A DNA stretch of 36,772 nt, from NCBI GenBank assembly GCA_900544845.1, contig UQWV01000016.1:1-36772 (forward strand), in the 5' to 3' direction. Of the stretch, positions 30,526 to 36,772 are shown piece by piece. The notes below the pieces were generated by a model. The model was given only the letters and a program-made list of their open reading frames with translations, was not told the origin of the DNA and did no database searches. Position 1 is the stretch's first letter, and every line of letters starts with the position of its first letter. Both the position numbers and the translations under genes were made by a program. The stretch is from an uncultured Collinsella sp. GTDB taxonomy: Bacteria; Actinomycetota; Coriobacteriia; Coriobacteriales; Coriobacteriaceae.

Positions 30526-31079
30526 GTTTGCCGTATCCGATCGCTAGTTCAAATGTGATTTCCTCGGGAATGCATCTAGAGGATGCCGTGGGCCTGTTTC
30601 CTGCCATGCGGCAATGGGTCCCATGGGGTGCGCCGTGCATTTTTTGGAGTATTCTGCAGTTCGAGTTGTCTGCATATGATTCGACGTCGCCAACGGTGGC
30701 CTTCGGATATCCCTGGCGAGCGTTCCGAGTCAGATTTCGTCGTTTTCCGGAGCAGGGGCGCGTCCTTCTCGCCATGTCGGGACCTAAAAGGATACGGCGC
30801 CCTACAGTTTTGCCCATCCGCGGCGGTGCTGGCGCGGTCACGTTGCAGAATACTCCGTTTTTTGCACGGGCCAGGATGGGGTACCTCGGGAGAATACGGC
30901 GGTATCCCGTAAATATATACAATCTGTACCGTAATTTATACAAAACGAAGAGGCAGACAGCGTAGGGTGGGTGCATTGGGGTGCTTGGTGCACCAAAACG
31001 GGGATCCCACGTGCCGTATACTCTGGCTGGATGTGAAAACGGCTTGACGCGTTGCTGAGCGTAGGGGGAGGGTGTCTAG
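30526..31079. other. 554-nt region between helicase terminator and ferredoxin gene
   Basis: It holds a module bounded by terminal inverted repeats (30633-30869) and an AT-rich stretch (30910-30955) with several TATACA-like sites. TATACT at 31017-31022 may be the -10 for the ferredoxin gene. Open frames on both strands lack ribosome sites and do not look like proteins, so no gene is called. Confidence 0.6.
30633..30869. mobile_element. MITE-like module with terminal inverted repeats
   Basis: GGAGTATTCTGCA (30646-30658) is exactly inverted as TGCAGAATACTCC (30844-30856). Just outside each is a T6 run (30640-30645 and 30858-30863), and beyond these CCGTGCA (30633-30639) is inverted as TGCACGG (30863-30869). 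The enclosed ~185 nt codes for no recognised protein. The layout suits a non-autonomous element or a large structured RNA; the T6 runs might be target duplications. Confidence 0.5.
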
Positions 31080-31841
31080 ATGAGCGTATTCGAAATTGTG
31101 TTTAGTCCGACGGGTGGAACGGAGAAGGTGTCTTGCCTTGTGGCTGGAGCGCTGGACAAGAATACCGTTACCGTCGATCTGACCGATAGCGGGTTGGATT
31201 TCCACGAGGTCTCGATGACGAAGGACGACGTGGCTGTTATCTCCGTGCCAGCGTATGCCGGCAGAGTCCCTGCCGTGGCGGTCGACCGACTGAACATGGT
31301 TCACGGCAACGGAGCGCGGGCCGTTCTGGTGTGCGTCTACGGAAACCGCGCGTTTGAGGACACGCTCGTAGAGCTGGAGGACGTTGCGAAGCATGCGGGA
31401 TTCCGGGTGATCGCGGCAGTTGCAGCCATTGCAGAACATTCCATTGCGCGACAGTTTGCTGCCGGTCGTCCGGATGCGCAGGATGCGGCGCAGCTCGCAG
31501 AGTTTGCGCAGAAAATTCAGCAAAAGCTGTTGGCTGAGGATGCGTCCGAGCCCTCTATCCCCGGCAATTGTCCTTATAAACAAGCCGGAGGTCACCGCAT
31601 GGCACCCGAGGCAACAGAGGATTGCGTCTCCTGCGGTGCATGCGCCGCGGCGTGCCCCGTTTGTGCTATCGACAAGGGTGACCCCAAACGAGCAGCTGGC
31701 GAGGCGTGCATCTCCTGCATGCGCTGCATTGCCGTATGTCCGCGAGGCGCTCGCAAGCTTGATCCCAACAAGCTATCCGCTGTTTCCCAGATGCTGAGCA
31801 AGGTTTGCGTCGTGCGGAAGGAATGCGAGCTCTTTATCTAA
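31080..31841 (+). CDS. EFR1-like flavodoxin-ferredoxin protein
   Basis: A 253-residue redox protein. The N-terminal half (about 1-150) is flavodoxin-like: MSVFEIVFSPTGGTEKVS carries the FMN phosphate loop, with ISVPAYAGRVPAVA near 57 and VCVYGNRAFEDTL near 85. The C-terminal part has two 4Fe-4S motifs, CVSCGACAAACP near 182 and CISCMRCIAVCP near 208, each ending in Pro. Such proteins move electrons between flavin and iron-sulfur partners in anaerobes; the partners are unknown here. ATG 31080 follows a GGGGGAGGG site. It is a single gene, flanked by a MITE-like element and family B/C repeats. Confidence 0.87.
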   Translation: MSVFEIVFSPTGGTEKVSCLVAGALDKNTVTVDLTDSGLDFHEVSMTKDDVAVISVPAYAGRVPAVAVDRLNMVHGNGARAVLVCVYGNRAFEDTLVELEDVAKHAGFRVIAAVAAIAEHSIARQFAAGRPDAQDAAQLAEFAQKIQQKLLAEDASEPSIPGNCPYKQAGGHRMAPEATEDCVSCGACAAACPVCAIDKGDPKRAAGEACISCMRCIAVCPRGARKLDPNKLSAVSQMLSKVCVVRKECELFI

Positions 31842-31853
31842 CGCAAGCGAGAT

Positions 31854-31918
31854 TGGTGCATTGGGGTCAGGTTAATCTGCACCAAGTTGGTGCAAACAAA
31901 CCTGACCCCATTGCACCA
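31854..31918. repeat. Family B palindrome, second copy (31-nt arms)
   Basis: Arms 31854-31884 and 31888-31918 are inverted copies with four mismatches around the loop AGT. The core GGGGTCAGGTTAATCTGCA matches the copy at 21036 apart from one base (TCAGG against ACAGG). Here the arms are longer, with TGGTGCAT outside. It lies 13 nt after the ferredoxin gene. Confidence 0.88.
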
Positions 31919-31924
31919 GAGCAA

Positions 31925-31972
31925 GGAGTGTCCCTGGGTGCCGGCAGAAATGGAGTGTCCCCAAGTGCCGCC
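31925..31972. repeat. Imperfect 21-nt direct repeat (family C-like)
   Basis: 31925-31945 and 31952-31972 match at 17 of 21 positions, with the shared start GGAGTGTCCC and a spacing of 27 nt. The GTGTCCCC element recalls the palindrome after gltD. No gene is present. Confidence 0.6.
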
Positions 31973-31998
31973 TAAATACCGTTCATCGGTCATAATGG

Positions 31999-32026
31999 TT
32001 GCTCCGGCTTTGGACTTGTCTACAAT
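31999..32026 (+). promoter_or_regulatory. Probable promoter of the alpha-glucoside PTS operon
   Basis: TTGCTC (31999-32004) and TACAAT (32021-32026) are 16 nt apart. A start near 32033 would place the RAT-like hairpin about 20 nt into the leader, the usual place for an antiterminator target. Confidence 0.5.
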
Positions 32027-32051
32027 AGCTCCCGTCAAAAGAAATGCGGAA

Positions 32052-32138
32052 GGTTACCGAGTCCCTCGGACGTGGGCCTAACCAAAGTCTTTGAACGGGT
32101 GTGTCTCTATGGATGCATTCGCTTGATTTTGGTTGGGC
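32052..32138 (+). promoter_or_regulatory. RAT-like antiterminator hairpin with competing long stem
   Basis: The first form pairs GGTTA (32052-32056) with TAACC (32079-32083) and CCGAG (32057-32061) with CTCGG (32065-32069), leaving a 3' bulge as in ribonucleic antiterminator targets. The second form pairs 32076-32086 (GCCTAACCAAA) with 32128-32138 (TTTGGTTGGGC). Both use TAACC, so only one can form. A weakly U-rich stretch follows the second stem. A LicT-type RNA-binding protein is encoded just downstream. Confidence 0.5.
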
Positions 32139-32163
32139 TATATTTATGAAGGGACATGCCACC

Positions 32164-32676
32164 ATGGGTTTCTTTTCTCGCCTGATGGGCGGTTCGGATG
32201 AGCAGAAGACTGCAACTTCCGAGTTCGAAATCCTCGCTCCCGTTTCCGGCGAGCTTGTTCATCTAGAAAATACCAATGACCCCGCTTTTAGCAGCCGTGC
32301 CGTGGGCGATGGCGTTGCCGTGGTTCCCCAAGAGGGAACGGTGTGCGCTCCTGTTTCCGGCACCGTCGCGGCGCTGTTTCCGACTGAGCACGCGCTGGGC
32401 ATCATGTCCGACGACAGTTCTGCTCAGGTGATGCTGCACATCGGAATCGACACTGTTAAACTTGAGGGCAAGGGCTTCCATGCGCTTGTTGCCCAGGGTG
32501 ATCACGTTGACGCGGGCCAGCCCCTCGTCGAGGTCGATTTCGACGTGGTCCGCGCCGCCGGCTTCGATCCCACGGTCTTCGTTATCGTGTGCGAGCGCTC
32601 GGAGAACTCGACTCTTCGTGAGCATGCTTCCGGCCCTGTTGCTGTTAAAGAGCCTGTCGTCTGGCTTTCCGAGTAA
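32164..32676 (+). CDS. PTS EIIA component, glucose (Crr) type
   Basis: A 170-residue stand-alone EIIA of the glucose family, which passes phosphate from HPr to EIIB domains. It has APVSGELVHLE (residue 25), the Crr-type pair of histidines His76 (TEHALGI) and His92 (MLHIGIDTVKLEGKGF; the phosphorylated one), and the later FVIVCERSE. ATG 32164 follows AAGGGA about 9 nt upstream; the open frame extends to 32101 through the leader hairpin. It is first in an operon with a LicT-type regulator, an EIICB lacking EIIA and a GH4 enzyme. The MurP-like permease in this window also lacks EIIA, so this protein may serve both. Confidence 0.92.
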   Translation: MGFFSRLMGGSDEQKTATSEFEILAPVSGELVHLENTNDPAFSSRAVGDGVAVVPQEGTVCAPVSGTVAALFPTEHALGIMSDDSSAQVMLHIGIDTVKLEGKGFHALVAQGDHVDAGQPLVEVDFDVVRAAGFDPTVFVIVCERSENSTLREHASGPVAVKEPVVWLSE

Positions 32677-32694
32677 ATTCTTGTGGTGGGTACC

Positions 32695-33549
32695 GTGGTT
32701 ATCAAGCGAGTTTTTAACAACAACGTCGCAATGGTCACTTCGGACGATGGCTCCGAGCTCATCGTCATCGGTCGAGGCCTCTGCTTTGGCCGTCATGCCG
32801 GCGATGCCATCGACGAGGCGTCGATCGAAAAGACCTACGCGTTGCAGGAGGGAACTTCTCAGGATTCGCGTACGATTGACCGCTTGGCACATCTTTTGGA
32901 GTCCATCCCCACCGTCAACCTCGTGATTGCCGAGGACATTGTTCAGATGCTCCGTCGAGAGCTCAATGTTGATATCAACGACAAGATTCTCATTGCTCTC
33001 GCAGACCATATCAGCCTTGCTTTGGAGCGCGAGCGCAAGGGCGTCTCCTGTGAGAATCCGTTGCTGCTCGAGATCCAGCAGTTCTATCGCAAGGAGTATG
33101 CACTTGCGGGCCGTGCGCTGCAGATTATCAAGGAGTATATGGGCATTCAGATGAGCGAAGAAGAGCAGGGTTTCATTACGCTGCATATCGTCAACGCCAC
33201 CATGCCGCAACGCTCCGATCGTTTGATTGTTTCGGTCCAGCTTGTTCGCGACGTGCTCGCGATTGTTTCCAAGCGCTATGCTACGACCCTCGATGACACC
33301 TCGCTGCCTTACGAACGTTTCGTTCGTCACCTGCAGTTTTTCGCACAGCGAGCGCTCGATCCTACGGCAGGGCAAATCAACGGAGACGCGCTGTTCCGAA
33401 TCGATGAAACGGCGTATCCCTGCGCATTCTCGTGCGCGGACGCCATAGCCGCCCACTTGTCGTCTACCTATAACGTTGTCGTTACCGATGCTGAGAAGAG
33501 TTATCTCGCATATCACATTGTTAACCTGCTTGGAGAACCTGGTCTCTAG
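32695..33549 (+). CDS. LicT/BglG-family transcriptional antiterminator
   Basis: A 284-residue RNA-binding antiterminator. The N-terminal CAT domain (MVIKRVFNNNVAMV to about residue 55) binds the RAT hairpin; PRD1 (about 65-170) and PRD2 (about 171-284) carry the phosphorylatable histidines in LADHISLAL, LHIVNAT, VRHLQFF and YHIVNLL. PTS proteins phosphorylate these and so couple its activity to sugar supply. The start is GTG 32695, which gives the standard N-terminus; GTG codons at 32683 and 32686 are in frame but extend past the family start. It lies 18 nt after the EIIA gene and probably acts on the leader at 32052. Confidence 0.9.
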   Translation: MVIKRVFNNNVAMVTSDDGSELIVIGRGLCFGRHAGDAIDEASIEKTYALQEGTSQDSRTIDRLAHLLESIPTVNLVIAEDIVQMLRRELNVDINDKILIALADHISLALERERKGVSCENPLLLEIQQFYRKEYALAGRALQIIKEYMGIQMSEEEQGFITLHIVNATMPQRSDRLIVSVQLVRDVLAIVSKRYATTLDDTSLPYERFVRHLQFFAQRALDPTAGQINGDALFRIDETAYPCAFSCADAIAAHLSSTYNVVVTDAEKSYLAYHIVNLLGEPGL

Positions 33550-33577
33550 GCATAACGTGCCCACACATCGATTGATA

Positions 33578-33619
33578 TAAGGCAGGGCTTACGGTCTTGC
33601 CCAGGGCACATCTGTCTTA
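33578..33619 (+). promoter_or_regulatory. Structured leader between licT-like and EIICB genes
   Basis: TAAGGCAG (33578-33585) pairs with CTGTCTTA (33612-33619, one G-U), and GGGC (33585-33588) could pair with GCCC (33599-33602). It lies 30 nt before the EIICB start. It could be a second RNA control site or a processing signal between early and late genes. Confidence 0.4.
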
Positions 33620-33648
33620 ATTTGCGGAAAAGGAAGGGGAGTACCGCT

Positions 33649-35265
33649 ATGACCGCAAAAAAGAAGTTCAATTTCAAAGCGCCGTTGGAGGTGTTCGCGA
33701 AGTCGATAGTCCAGCCGATGATGTATCTCTCGGTTGCCGGCATCCTGCTCATCGTGGGCATCATTCTGACCAACAAGACCATCTGCGCTTTGGTCCCCGT
33801 ACTGGGCTCCGGTCCGTTCCAGCTTGTGGGCGCCGTTGTCTATCAGTCGCTGATGTTTATCATCAACAACCTCTCGATTCTGTTCTGCGTGGGCATCGCC
33901 GGCGCCATGGCAAAGAAGAACAAGGGCCATGCTTCGCTGATCGCCCTGATGTCGTTCTTCCTGTTCCTGCAGGCTAACAACATCGTGCTCAACGCCACCG
34001 GCTCTCTTGCCGATGCGAGCGGCATGCTCGGTCTTACCGGAACCGGCCAGGCCACCGTTATGGGCATTCAGGTGCTCGATACCGGCGTGTTCGGCGGCAT
34101 CATCCTGGGCTGCATCACCGGTGCCGTGTTCAACAAGTACTCGAACAAGCAGTTCCCCATTGCCCTTTCGATGTTCTCGGGCGTTCGCTTTCCGTTCCTG
34201 ATCATGATCATCATTTCCTGGATCATGGGCGCTGGCTTCTGCATCGTTTGGCCTCCGGTTCAGGGTGCCATCTCCTCCGTTGCCGGCATTATTAAGGAAT
34301 CCGGCAACATCGGCCTCTTTATCTACGGCATGCTCAACAAGCTGCTCGTTCCCACCGGTCTGCACCACCTCATCTACACCCCGTTCCAGTTCTCCGATGT
34401 GGGCGGCACCCTAACGCTGGGTGATCAGGTTATCGCCGGCGCCTATCCCATCCGTGTTGCCGAGATGGCAATGACGGGCCAGCCCTTCTCCGATAGCACC
34501 TACTTCAACAGCTACACCTTCAACAACCTGTGGCCCTACATCGGTATCGGTCTCGCCTTTATCTTCACTGCTTACAAGGGGAACAAGGACAAGACCAAGG
34601 CTGTCATTATCCCGCTGATCATCACCGCCGTGCTCTCCTGCGTGACCGAGCCCATGGACTTCCTCTTTGTCTTTGCCGCTCCTGTGCTCTTTGTCGTTCA
34701 CTCGGTTCTTTCCGGCATCTTCCTGGTCCTGCTCAAGGTTCTCTCCGTGCCCGCTTCGACTGCAGGCGGCATCATCAACATCGTGGTTTCCAACCTGGTC
34801 CTCGGTGTCGACAAGACCAACTGGCCGGTTATGCTGGTGCTTGGAGTCGTCAACGCCGCTCTGTACTTCTTCCTCTTCACCTTCCTTATTAAGAAGCTCA
34901 ACCTCCACACGCCTGGTCGCGAGGAGGAGTCCGAGCTTGCTGAGTCCGTTGCCGAGGGCGAGGCCGCCGCGTCTGTCGCGGTGAAGCAGGGCGCTGTTGC
35001 CGCAGCTCCCGCAGAGGGCGTCGATGCAGGTATTGCCGACCTGGTCGCAGGTCTTGGCGGCAAGGACAACATCGAGGAGCTCGAGAACTGCTTTACGCGT
35101 CTCCGCGTGAACGTTAAGAACCCGGACCTCATCGATGAGAGCCTCATCAACCACGTGCCCAACAGCGGCATCAACCGCAACGGTAACAATATCCAGATCA
35201 TCTTTGGCATGAAGGTCGCCGAGATGCGCGACAAGGTCGAAAACGCAATTGAGAAGGAGCAGTAA
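33649..35265 (+). CDS. PTS EIICB permease, alpha-glucoside (maltose) type
   Basis: A 538-residue membrane permease with EIIC first (about 15-420, around ten hydrophobic segments, with GLHHLIYTPFQF and VTEPMDFLFVF) and EIIB at the C-terminus (about 460-538). The EIIB phospho-cysteine is Cys481 in ELENCFTRLRV. The CB order and length match the alpha-glucoside permeases MalP/GlvC. There is no EIIA domain. ATG 33649 follows GGAAGGGGAG. It is 99 nt after the antiterminator gene and 3 nt before the GH4 gene, which supports import and phosphorylation of an alpha-glucoside such as maltose. The exact sugar is inferred from the GH4 partner. Confidence 0.9.
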   Translation: MTAKKKFNFKAPLEVFAKSIVQPMMYLSVAGILLIVGIILTNKTICALVPVLGSGPFQLVGAVVYQSLMFIINNLSILFCVGIAGAMAKKNKGHASLIALMSFFLFLQANNIVLNATGSLADASGMLGLTGTGQATVMGIQVLDTGVFGGIILGCITGAVFNKYSNKQFPIALSMFSGVRFPFLIMIIISWIMGAGFCIVWPPVQGAISSVAGIIKESGNIGLFIYGMLNKLLVPTGLHHLIYTPFQFSDVGGTLTLGDQVIAGAYPIRVAEMAMTGQPFSDSTYFNSYTFNNLWPYIGIGLAFIFTAYKGNKDKTKAVIIPLIITAVLSCVTEPMDFLFVFAAPVLFVVHSVLSGIFLVLLKVLSVPASTAGGIINIVVSNLVLGVDKTNWPVMLVLGVVNAALYFFLFTFLIKKLNLHTPGREEESELAESVAEGEAAASVAVKQGAVAAAPAEGVDAGIADLVAGLGGKDNIEELENCFTRLRVNVKNPDLIDESLINHVPNSGINRNGNNIQIIFGMKVAEMRDKVENAIEKEQ

Positions 35266-35268
35266 ACA

Positions 35269-36651
35269 ATGATCATTACTCTGTGTGGTGGCGGATCCAC
35301 CTTTACCCCCGGCATCGTCAAGTCCATCGCTCTGCGCAAGGACGAGCTCGACGTTGACGAGATTCGTCTGTACGACATCAACGAGGAGCGCCAGCGCAAG
35401 ATCGGCGTGCTCGTGGACTGGATTTTGCACGAGGACCTCGGCCTGGACATCAAGCTCACGGTGACTACCGACAAAAAGACGGCTTTTACCGACGCGAGCT
35501 TCGTATTTGCCCAGATGCGCGTGGGCGGCTACGCCATGCGCGAGCAGGACGAGAAGATTCCGCTGCGTCACGGCTGCGTGGGTCAGGAGACTTGCGGTTG
35601 CGGCGGCCTTGCCTACGGCATGCGCACCATCTTCCCCATGGTCGAGCTGATCGATGACGTTGAGAAGTACGCCAAGAAGGACTACTGGATTCTCAACTAC
35701 TCCAACCCTGCCGCCATCGTCTCCGAGGGCTGCCGCGTGCTGCGTCCCAACGCTCGTATCATCAACATCTGCGACATGCCGATCGCGATCATCGACGTGG
35801 TTTGCGCCGCGCTCGATATCGACAAGAAGGATGTTGAGTACGATTACTTTGGCCTCAACCACTTTGGTTGGTTCACCTCGATCCGCCACAAGGGCGAGGA
35901 GGTGCTCCCGCAGCTGCGCGAGTACATCAAGGAGCATGAGATTCTGCTGCCCGACTCTTACCTCAAGGGCATGGGCTCGCTCATGGCAAAGAAGCCCGAG
36001 GAGGCCGTCGACGAGCACCCCGAGCAGAACCGCCACACCAAGGGCAGCTGGTACTACGTCTGGAAGGGCGAGTACGAGATCATGGAGTGCTTCCCGGAGT
36101 ACCTGCCCAACACGTATCTGAACTACTACCTGCAGCAGAAGGAGTTCGTCGAGCACTCCAACCCCGAGCGCACCCGTGCTAACGAGGTTGAGGAGACGCG
36201 TGAGAAGAACCTCTTTGATGGTATCGACCATTACGAGAAGACGGGCGAGATCGACGAGAGCACGTTCTATGCGGGCAGCCACGGCGACTGGATTGCCGAT
36301 CTGGCTATCGCTCTGAAGAACGACACCAAGCAGCGCTTCCTGGTCATTTGCGAGAACAAGGGCGCCATCCCCAACATGCCCTACGACGCTATGGTCGAGC
36401 TGCCTGCCTACATTGGCAAGAACGGCCCCGAGGTCATCAGCCGCGACAACATTCCGCTGTTCCAGCAGGGCCTCATGATGCAGCAGCTGAACTCCGAGAA
36501 GCTCATTGTCGAGGCTACGATCGAGGGTTCGTACGAGAAGGCGCTTAAGGCCTTTACGCTCAACAAGACCGTGCCGTCGATGAAGGTCGCCAAGGAGGTT
36601 CTCGACGACATGATCGAGGCCAACAAGGGTTACTGGCCCGAGCTTAAGTAA
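35269..36651 (+). CDS. GH4 6-phospho-alpha-glucosidase
   Basis: A 460-residue NAD+- and Mn2+-dependent family 4 glycosidase that cleaves phosphorylated alpha-glucosides inside the cell. It has the N-terminal dinucleotide loop (LCGGGSTFTPG), YDINEER, NYSNPAAIV, the CDMP signature at residues 168-171 (alpha-type; beta-type enzymes have CNxP), and GLNHFGW near 200. ATG 35269 lies 3 nt after the EIICB stop, so the two are tightly coupled. The gene ends 32 nt before a terminator. The family and operon place it directly after the EIICB permease in alpha-glucoside use. Confidence 0.94.
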   Translation: MIITLCGGGSTFTPGIVKSIALRKDELDVDEIRLYDINEERQRKIGVLVDWILHEDLGLDIKLTVTTDKKTAFTDASFVFAQMRVGGYAMREQDEKIPLRHGCVGQETCGCGGLAYGMRTIFPMVELIDDVEKYAKKDYWILNYSNPAAIVSEGCRVLRPNARIINICDMPIAIIDVVCAALDIDKKDVEYDYFGLNHFGWFTSIRHKGEEVLPQLREYIKEHEILLPDSYLKGMGSLMAKKPEEAVDEHPEQNRHTKGSWYYVWKGEYEIMECFPEYLPNTYLNYYLQQKEFVEHSNPERTRANEVEETREKNLFDGIDHYEKTGEIDESTFYAGSHGDWIADLAIALKNDTKQRFLVICENKGAIPNMPYDAMVELPAYIGKNGPEVISRDNIPLFQQGLMMQQLNSEKLIVEATIEGSYEKALKAFTLNKTVPSMKVAKEVLDDMIEANKGYWPELK

Positions 36652-36683
36652 AAGCAACAGGGTCGCTGGCCGCATGCCTGAAG

Positions 36684-36721
36684 CAATGTCCCGCCCACGT
36701 GATTGCGTGGGCGGGGCATTG
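36684..36721 (+). terminator. Terminator of the alpha-glucoside PTS operon
   Basis: CAATGTCCCGCCCACG (36684-36699) pairs with CGTGGGCGGGGCATTG (36706-36721) over 16 bp with one G-U wobble and a 6-nt loop. The T run after it is short (TCGTTT). The last 50 nt of the window are AT-rich and may hold the next promoter. Confidence 0.7.
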
Positions 36722-36772
36722 TCGTTTGGTAACGCGTTTTATCAAATATGGCATTTATCTGCGGTAATGTTC

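Noticed and set aside
30383..30976. 197-codon minus-strand and 145-codon plus-strand frames between helicase and ferredoxin genes
   Set aside because: They run through the terminator or the MITE-like module, lack ribosome sites and show no protein-like pattern.
34411..36675. 754-codon open frame opposite EIICB and GH4 genes
   Set aside because: It spans two well-supported genes and a gene boundary on the other strand; no ribosome site or family character.

Overview
The window is high-GC DNA whose gene content, codon bias and intergenic palindromes best fit the class Coriobacteriia, most likely Collinsella or a close relative from an animal gut. That assignment is inference from gene families and style; no 16S rRNA is present. 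About thirty protein genes, two tRNA genes and an unusual density of intergenic palindromic repeats can be supported.

Layout. 1-4.7 kb: a cell-wall sugar salvage locus: MurR/RpiR-type regulator, MurQ etherase, MurP-like PTS EIIBC and MupG-type (DUF871) 6-phospho-muramidase. 4.7-6.1 kb: Spx/ArsC-like reductase, an unassigned minus-strand gene, then tRNA-Gln(CTG) and tRNA-Glu(CTC). 6.2-8.6 kb: TPR-like protein overlapping smpB, then a flavin reductase and a rubredoxin that together look like a split high-molecular-weight rubredoxin. 8.8-10.9 kb (minus): Nramp metal transporter and phosphoglycerate mutase. 11.5-17.7 kb: gltBD glutamate synthase. 18.1-20.4 kb: an unknown protein and an amidohydrolase. 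20.5-24.2 kb (minus): membrane zinc-ribbon protein, then csoR, copZ and copA read from a probable CsoR operator. 24.5-27.7 kb (minus): a transmembrane Ser/Thr kinase and an FHA protein. 28.2-30.5 kb: DEAD-box RNA helicase with a long Arg/Gly-rich tail. 31.1-31.8 kb: flavodoxin-ferredoxin (EFR1-like) protein. 32.0-36.7 kb: a sugar PTS operon of EIIA(Glc-type), LicT/BglG-type antiterminator, alpha-glucoside-type EIICB and GH4 6-phospho-alpha-glucosidase.

How they work together. Both PTS permeases lack an EIIA domain, and the only EIIA here is encoded at 32.2 kb, so it may phosphorylate both; this is inference. The leader of the EIIA operon has a promoter, an RAT-like hairpin and a competing long stem, which suits control by the LicT-like protein encoded next to it.

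Most unusual content. Eight copies of one hairpin (consensus arm close to TGTCTCGATCTGTAACA) lie between genes. Six of them form three composite units of exactly 138 bp (8644-8781, 11052-11189, 24302-24439), each with two hairpins whose centres are 80 bp apart and a 22-nt spacer. Other palindrome types occur at 21036-21116 and 31854-31918, 17742-17782, 7570-7636, 11346-11410, 21691-21776 and 26599-26659. A MITE-like module lies at 30633-30869. These look like BIME/REP- or MITE-like elements and are the best candidates for something undescribed.
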